This document shows, one piece after another, positions 59,960 through 64,000 of a stretch of DNA of 64,000 nt (its first letter is position 1; each line of letters opens with the position of its first letter). The DNA comes from Lonepinella koalarum. GTDB taxonomy: Bacteria > Pseudomonadota > Gammaproteobacteria > Enterobacterales > Pasteurellaceae. The notes beneath the pieces are model-generated. The model saw nothing but the letters and a program-made list of their open reading frames with translations. It was not told where the DNA came from and ran no database searches. A program made the translations under genes and the position numbers. The stretch lies in assembly GCA_030525745.1 (NCBI GenBank), contig JAUNED010000001.1, positions 62,001 through 126,000 of the forward strand, in the 5' to 3' direction.

Positions 59960-61279
59960 ATGAATAAAAATATTGTTGTAGTTGGTGGTGGTGCCGGCGG
60001 ATTAGAATTGGTTACTTATTTGGGGAACAAATTAGGTAATCAAGCAAAGGTTAGCCTTATAGATCGTAATCCAACCCATTTATGGAAGCCGTTATTACAC
60101 GAAGTTGCCACTGGTATCTTAGATATAGGTACTGATGCAGTAAGCTATCGGGCTCAGGCTCATCAAAATAACTTCCATTTTGAGCAGGGTACTATTACAA
60201 GAATTGATCGTACCAATAAATATATTGAATTAGCACCGATTTATAGCCAAGAAGGTATTCCCATTGTAGTTGCTCGTCGTCTTCCGTATGATTATTTAGT
60301 ACTTGCTATTGGTAGTAAATCTAATGATTTCAATACAAAAGGTGTTGCGGAACATTGTATTTTTCTCGACAGTAGCGATCAGGCGTTACGTTTTCAGCAC
60401 AATATGTTGTCCTTATTTTTACGTTTTTCCGAGAATTTTAATTTATCTGAAATTGGAGAAGAAAGTCAGCAACAACCTTTGGTAGAAGAAGGCAAAGTCA
60501 ATATTGCTATCGTGGGTGGGGGGGCTACAGGAGTGGAATTGGCGGCGGAGCTTTATTCTGCCACACAATATCTTTCTTTGTACGGTTATGGACATATTGA
60601 TACGGACTGTTTGCAAGTAACCTTAATTGAAGCAAGTAGCAGTTTATTACCGGCATTGCCACAAAAAGTATCCCAAGCAGTTCATCGAGAGTTGAGTGAA
60701 CTGGGTGTTAATGTGAAGCTCAATACAATGGTTGTAGAAGCAACCGCTAATGGTTTTGTGACTAAAGATGGCGAATATATTGCAGCTGATTTAATGGTAT
60801 GGTCTGCCGGAGTGAGAGCTTCCAGCGTTACCCGGCAATTTGATGGATTAGAATTAAATCGAATTAATCAGATTCATATTAAAGAGACATTGCAAACGAC
60901 CGTAGATGACTGTATTTTTGCTATTGGCGATTGTGCTTTTTTATTGCAAGAGAATGGAAAGCCAGTACCTCCAAGAGCACAATCTGCTCATCAAATGGCT
61001 AGGGTTTGCGGTAAAAATATTGTGGCACTTTTTCAACAAAAAACGCTTCGTCATTTTAAGTACAATGATAAAGGATCTTTGGTCTCTTTGGCTAATTTTA
61101 GCACAGTTGGTTCCTTGTTTAATAATACATTAACTGTTGAAGGAAAATTAGCTCGTTTAGCCTATATTTCACTGTATCGTTTACATCAACATGCTTTGTT
61201 TGGTTGTGTGAAAACAGGGTTGTTAATTTTAATCGGTCGAATTAATCGTTTCTTAAAACCAAAAATGAAGTTGCATTAA
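59960..61279 (+). CDS. ndh: type II NADH dehydrogenase
   Basis: 439 residues; membrane-bound flavoprotein that passes electrons from NADH to quinone without pumping. FAD motif VVVGGGAGGLELVTYLG (about 6-22), NADH motif IAIVGGGATGVELAAELY (about 183-200), and the second FAD motif FAIGDCAF (about 320-327). The C-terminal region is basic and amphipathic, for membrane attachment. With cytochrome bd in the same window it gives a short non-pumping NADH-to-oxygen route. Confidence 0.92.
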   Translation: MNKNIVVVGGGAGGLELVTYLGNKLGNQAKVSLIDRNPTHLWKPLLHEVATGILDIGTDAVSYRAQAHQNNFHFEQGTITRIDRTNKYIELAPIYSQEGIPIVVARRLPYDYLVLAIGSKSNDFNTKGVAEHCIFLDSSDQALRFQHNMLSLFLRFSENFNLSEIGEESQQQPLVEEGKVNIAIVGGGATGVELAAELYSATQYLSLYGYGHIDTDCLQVTLIEASSSLLPALPQKVSQAVHRELSELGVNVKLNTMVVEATANGFVTKDGEYIAADLMVWSAGVRASSVTRQFDGLELNRINQIHIKETLQTTVDDCIFAIGDCAFLLQENGKPVPPRAQSAHQMARVCGKNIVALFQQKTLRHFKYNDKGSLVSLANFSTVGSLFNNTLTVEGKLARLAYISLYRLHQHALFGCVKTGLLILIGRINRFLKPKMKLH

Positions 61280-61321
61280 TTTTATTAAACGTAAAAGAAT
61301 GTCATCTCTAAGGAAATTGTC

Positions 61322-62368
61322 TTGGCCAAAGTCAAATTAACCCAAAACCAAAAACGCCGCATTCATGCCAATAATGCCAAAGCACTTGACCGTCATCAGA
61401 GACAAGCCAAAAAACAAATGGATTGGCAGGAAGAGATGTTGGGTGAGACGCAGGACGGCATCGTCGTCAGTCGCTATTCGATGCACGCTGATGTGGAAAA
61501 TGCGCAAGGAGAGGTTTTTCGCTGTAATTTGCGTCGCACATTACATTCTGTGGTGGTAGGCGACCGGGTAATTTGGCGTGAAGGAAAAGAGCAGCTGCAA
61601 GGGATTAGCGGTGTGATTGAAGCCGTGCAACCAAGACAAAATGAACTGAGCAGGCCTGATTATTATGACGGTTTAAAAGTGATGGCGGCGAATATTGACC
61701 GTATTATTATTGTGTCTGCGGTCTTGCCGAGTTTATCTTTAAATATTATCGACCGTTATTTGGTGATTTGTGAAACGGCCAAGATCCAGCCTGTTATTAT
61801 ATTAAATAAAGCGGATTTATTATCTGATGAAGCTATGTCGGAAGCGGAGCAACAACTGAAAATTTACCAAGACATCGGCTACAAAACAATGATGATTTCC
61901 GCTAAAAGCGGCAAAAATATGGAAAATTTTACCGCACTTTTATCCCAAGGAACATCTATTTTCGTGGGGCAATCCGGTGTTGGAAAATCCAGTTTAATTA
62001 ATTATATTTTGCCGGAAGTGAATGCCCAAACAGGCGACATTAGCGAAAATTCGGGGTTAGGCCAACATACCACAACGGCCTCCCGTTTATATCATTTGCC
62101 ACAAGGTGGCAATCTTATTGATAGCCCGGGTATTCGTGAATTCGGTTTATGGCACTTAGAGCCGGAGCAAATTACACAAGGCTATCGGGAATTTCACTAT
62201 TTTCTCGGCACCTGTAAATTCCGTGATTGCAAACATCTGAACGACCCACAATGTGCTTTGCGGGAAGCAGTGGAACAAGGCAAAATTCACCCCCTCCGAT
62301 TTGAAAATTACCACCGTCTCCTTGCCGGCAGAGAAGAAAGTAAATCTCAGCGCTATTTTGTGGAATAG
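61322..62368 (+). CDS. rsgA: small ribosomal subunit biogenesis GTPase RsgA
   Basis: 348 residues with a TTG start in AAGGAAATTGTC context; alignment from memory with E. coli RsgA supports it. A late 30S assembly factor with a circularly permuted G domain: G4 NKADLL (about 160-165), G5 SAKSG, then G1 [12 protein letters not shown] (about 218-229) and G3 [10 protein letters not shown] (about 264-273). An OB fold lies before and a zinc domain ([16 protein letters not shown]) after. An uptake signal falls between G5 and G1. Confidence 0.95.
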   Translation: MAKVKLTQNQKRRIHANNAKALDRHQRQAKKQMDWQEEMLGETQDGIVVSRYSMHADVENAQGEVFRCNLRRTLHSVVVGDRVIWREGKEQLQGISGVIEAVQPRQNELSRPDYYDGLKVMAANIDRIIIVSAVLPSLSLNIIDRYLVICETAKIQPVIILNKADLLSDEAMSEAEQQLKIYQDIGYKTMMISAKSGKNMENFTALLSQGTSIFVGQSGVGKSSLINYILPEVNAQTGDISENSGLGQHTTTASRLYHLPQGGNLIDSPGIREFGLWHLEPEQITQGYREFHYFLGTCKFRDCKHLNDPQCALREAVEQGKIHPLRFENYHRLLAGREESKSQRYFVE

Positions 62369-62662
62369 CTTTCTTGTGTCTTTATTCATACTCAAGAGAT
62401 CCTAATGATTTATTATTGGGACTTTTTTGTCATTCTGTCTAATCTCGAGTAATCAACAGACCCTAAAAGTGCGGTCAAAAAATTCCCTTTTTTTCTGTTT
62501 TGAGCCTTGGTTTGATCGAATTGTTTGTTAATTAAGCTGAAATCGTTTTTTTTTTGCTCAATCGGAAGATTTTTATTGTTATCAGATGAATTAATATTCT
62601 CAAGTTGTTGCTTTTTGTGTAGAATGCGCACCTTTTTTTATGTATTTATTTAGGAAATATCA

Positions 62663-64000
62663 ATGAAATTACATCATAGACACATTTTTACTTTATCTGT
62701 TATTACTTCATCTATTCTATTGACTCATAATGAGACTTTTGCGGCTTTTAATGGAATTAATTCACAACAGGGAATTGCGGTCACATCGAATGCTTCAATA
62801 CCGGCAACAGCAAGTACATCAGAAACTATTGCTATAGGTAATCGTGCAGTTGCTAACGGAAAAAATACAGGTTTAAGAGCGATGTTGTTGGGCAATTTAC
62901 CTAATGCGCAAGGCGGTCTTTCGATTGGTGAAAATGCGGAATCTCAAGAAAACGGGATCCATATTGGCCATCGTACACAAAAAGCGGCTTATGGCAGTCG
63001 TGCAGGGGCAACTATCGTGGGAACAGATTCAGATAGTGGCGGTTTAATGTCGAGTGTTTTTGGTACGGGAAGCAAAGTAAAAATCGACCAAAATGTGAAG
63101 GCATTTGGTTTATCTAATGTTCAGGGTACATTGGCAAGTTCTGTTGGTGCTTATAATATTATTGATGCAACCAAACAAACCTATGACGGTATGGCAACTG
63201 CGATTGTGGGGGCGGCTAATACCATTGAAGGCTCAAATGGCTCAACTATTTTCGGGGTAGGCAATAAAATTTCCAATTCTTATGTGGATCCGGCCTTAAC
63301 TGCTCCTCAAGCATTGAGTATGTTGGGTGGAGATCTCTCGGTAATCGGTGATACAGAATTGGCTTCCGTTGGTGTGATGGGCGGTGGAAATACTGTGGAT
63401 TATGGTCGTTTATCGACGGTCAATGGGGTGAAAAATACATTAAAAGGCAAAAATGGTGACTTGGCTGAACGTAACCAAATTACCGGTTATAAAAATACTG
63501 TGACGGATTCTGACGATACTATTTTAACCGGTACAGAAAATACTGTAACAAACGGAAAACAAAACATTGTGTTAGGTGATCAACATAATTTAGTGGGTGA
63601 TAGCCAAGACCAAAATAAACGTAATGTAGTGATTGGTTACAGTGATAACACAGAATGGAAAAATATTTCTAAGACAGTGGCATTAGGTTCGGATCAGAAA
63701 ATTGAAGATGATGTGAAAGAGGCTGTGTTGGTGGGTGATAAAGCAGAGGTGAAAGTATCTACTGCGGTTGCCTTAGGCTCCTCTTCGTTAGCGGATAGAG
63801 CTGCGGTTAGCGAAACTGCAGTGACTACCTCATCAGGTAATGCAGATGCAACGAATAATGAAGTTTACGCATTAGAGATTGCTGATGATGCGGATAAAAG
63901 TGCGGTGAAAAATACCGTAAAAGGTGAATTGGCTGCAGTATCTGTAGGAAATTCAAATGCAACCCGTCAAATTACTAATGTGGCGGCAGGATCAGCGGAT
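62663..64000 (+). CDS. second trimeric autotransporter, N-terminal part (cut by window end)
   Basis: 446 codons are open from the ATG at 62663 (TAGGAAATATCA before it) to the window edge. Signal peptide MKLHHRHIFTLSVITSSILL to about ETFAA (near residue 28). Then YadA-type head repeats of about 14-16 residues with GxxxxA/V pattern (ETIAIGNRAVANGKNTG, GGLSIGENAESQENG), followed by longer irregular head repeats and a neck-like end (NSNATRQITNVAAGSAD). The neck is the usual transition to the stalk, so much of the protein lies beyond the window. It resembles collagen-binding-type heads; specificity is unknown. Confidence 0.87.
   Translation, partial: MKLHHRHIFTLSVITSSILLTHNETFAAFNGINSQQGIAVTSNASIPATASTSETIAIGNRAVANGKNTGLRAMLLGNLPNAQGGLSIGENAESQENGIHIGHRTQKAAYGSRAGATIVGTDSDSGGLMSSVFGTGSKVKIDQNVKAFGLSNVQGTLASSVGAYNIIDATKQTYDGMATAIVGAANTIEGSNGSTIFGVGNKISNSYVDPALTAPQALSMLGGDLSVIGDTELASVGVMGGGNTVDYGRLSTVNGVKNTLKGKNGDLAERNQITGYKNTVTDSDDTILTGTENTVTNGKQNIVLGDQHNLVGDSQDQNKRNVVIGYSDNTEWKNISKTVALGSDQKIEDDVKEAVLVGDKAEVKVSTAVALGSSSLADRAAVSETAVTTSSGNADATNNEVYALEIADDADKSAVKNTVKGELAAVSVGNSNATRQITNVAAGSAD

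Noticed and set aside
62413..62631. 72-residue open frame on the minus strand
   Set aside because: It needs a GTG start directly against its A/G-rich ribosome-like stretch, has low-complexity Lys/Asn/Gln composition, covers a T10 run and an uptake signal, and lies in the upstream region of the second adhesin; no family likeness.

Overview
The window is a 64 kb piece of a Pasteurellaceae chromosome (Haemophilus/Aggregatibacter/Pasteurella group). Two things show this. About fifty copies of the Hin-type DNA uptake signal core AAGTGCGGT (or its complement) are scattered on both strands, some as inverted pairs serving as terminators. The gene orders are also of the Haemophilus/gamma-proteobacterial type: ruvC-ruvA-ruvB beside yebC-nudB, tsaE-amiB-mutL-miaA-hfq-hflX, mrp divergent from metG, ubiF divergent from miaB, and cydAB-cydX-ybgE. 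Genus and species cannot be fixed from this. No IS element, prophage, rRNA operon or CRISPR array was seen.

Layout, left to right. 1-3.4 kb: partial yigB, a small membrane gene, xerC, menC and raiA. 3.5-8.5 kb: threonine operon with leader peptide and attenuator (thrL-thrA-thrB-thrC). 8.6-11.7 kb: cytochrome bd operon including the tiny cydX. 12.2-16.7 kb: a small secreted DUF5339 protein, ruvBAC, a lipoprotein, yebC and nudB. 16.9-25.6 kb: an accessory-looking stretch around aspS and cmoA, with a DUF72 gene, a mesX-mesD-flavin reductase operon (folate- and B12-independent, oxygen-requiring methionine synthesis) and a sodium-dependent methionine/alanine-type importer with its small subunit (metP-metS). 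25.9-35.1 kb: a large DUF2157/GDYXXLXY membrane protein, gloA, rnt, an antiporter, priC, a divergent XRE regulator/membrane protein pair with twin operators, ubiF and miaB. 35.2-38.4 kb: a TRAP transporter operon behind two CRP-like sites. 38.4-47.7 kb: mrp, metG, deoD, an FMN reductase, two membrane proteins, proA and lysC. 47.8-52.0 kb: a trimeric autotransporter adhesin and a co-transcribed periplasmic partner. 52.2-59.0 kb: the hflX-hfq-miaA-mutL-amiB-tsaE cluster. 59.1-62.4 kb: tRNA-Gly(GCC), orn, ndh and rsgA. 62.7 kb to the edge: a second trimeric autotransporter, cut by the window end.

The most interesting points are these. (1) The mesX-mesD-flavin reductase operon, whose mesD has higher GC than the surroundings, lies a few kilobases from a methionine-type importer; together they suggest an acquired methionine supply module. 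(2) The adhesin at 48.8-52.0 kb carries a CAAG/GCAA tetranucleotide tract directly after its start codon. As sequenced the tract puts the gene out of frame (OFF), and one more unit restores it, so this is a phase-variation switch. (3) amiB contains three near-identical 243-bp LysM repeats, each with an uptake signal inside. (4) The XRE/membrane-protein pair has two matching palindromic operators placed over the -35 element and the start point of a near-consensus promoter.
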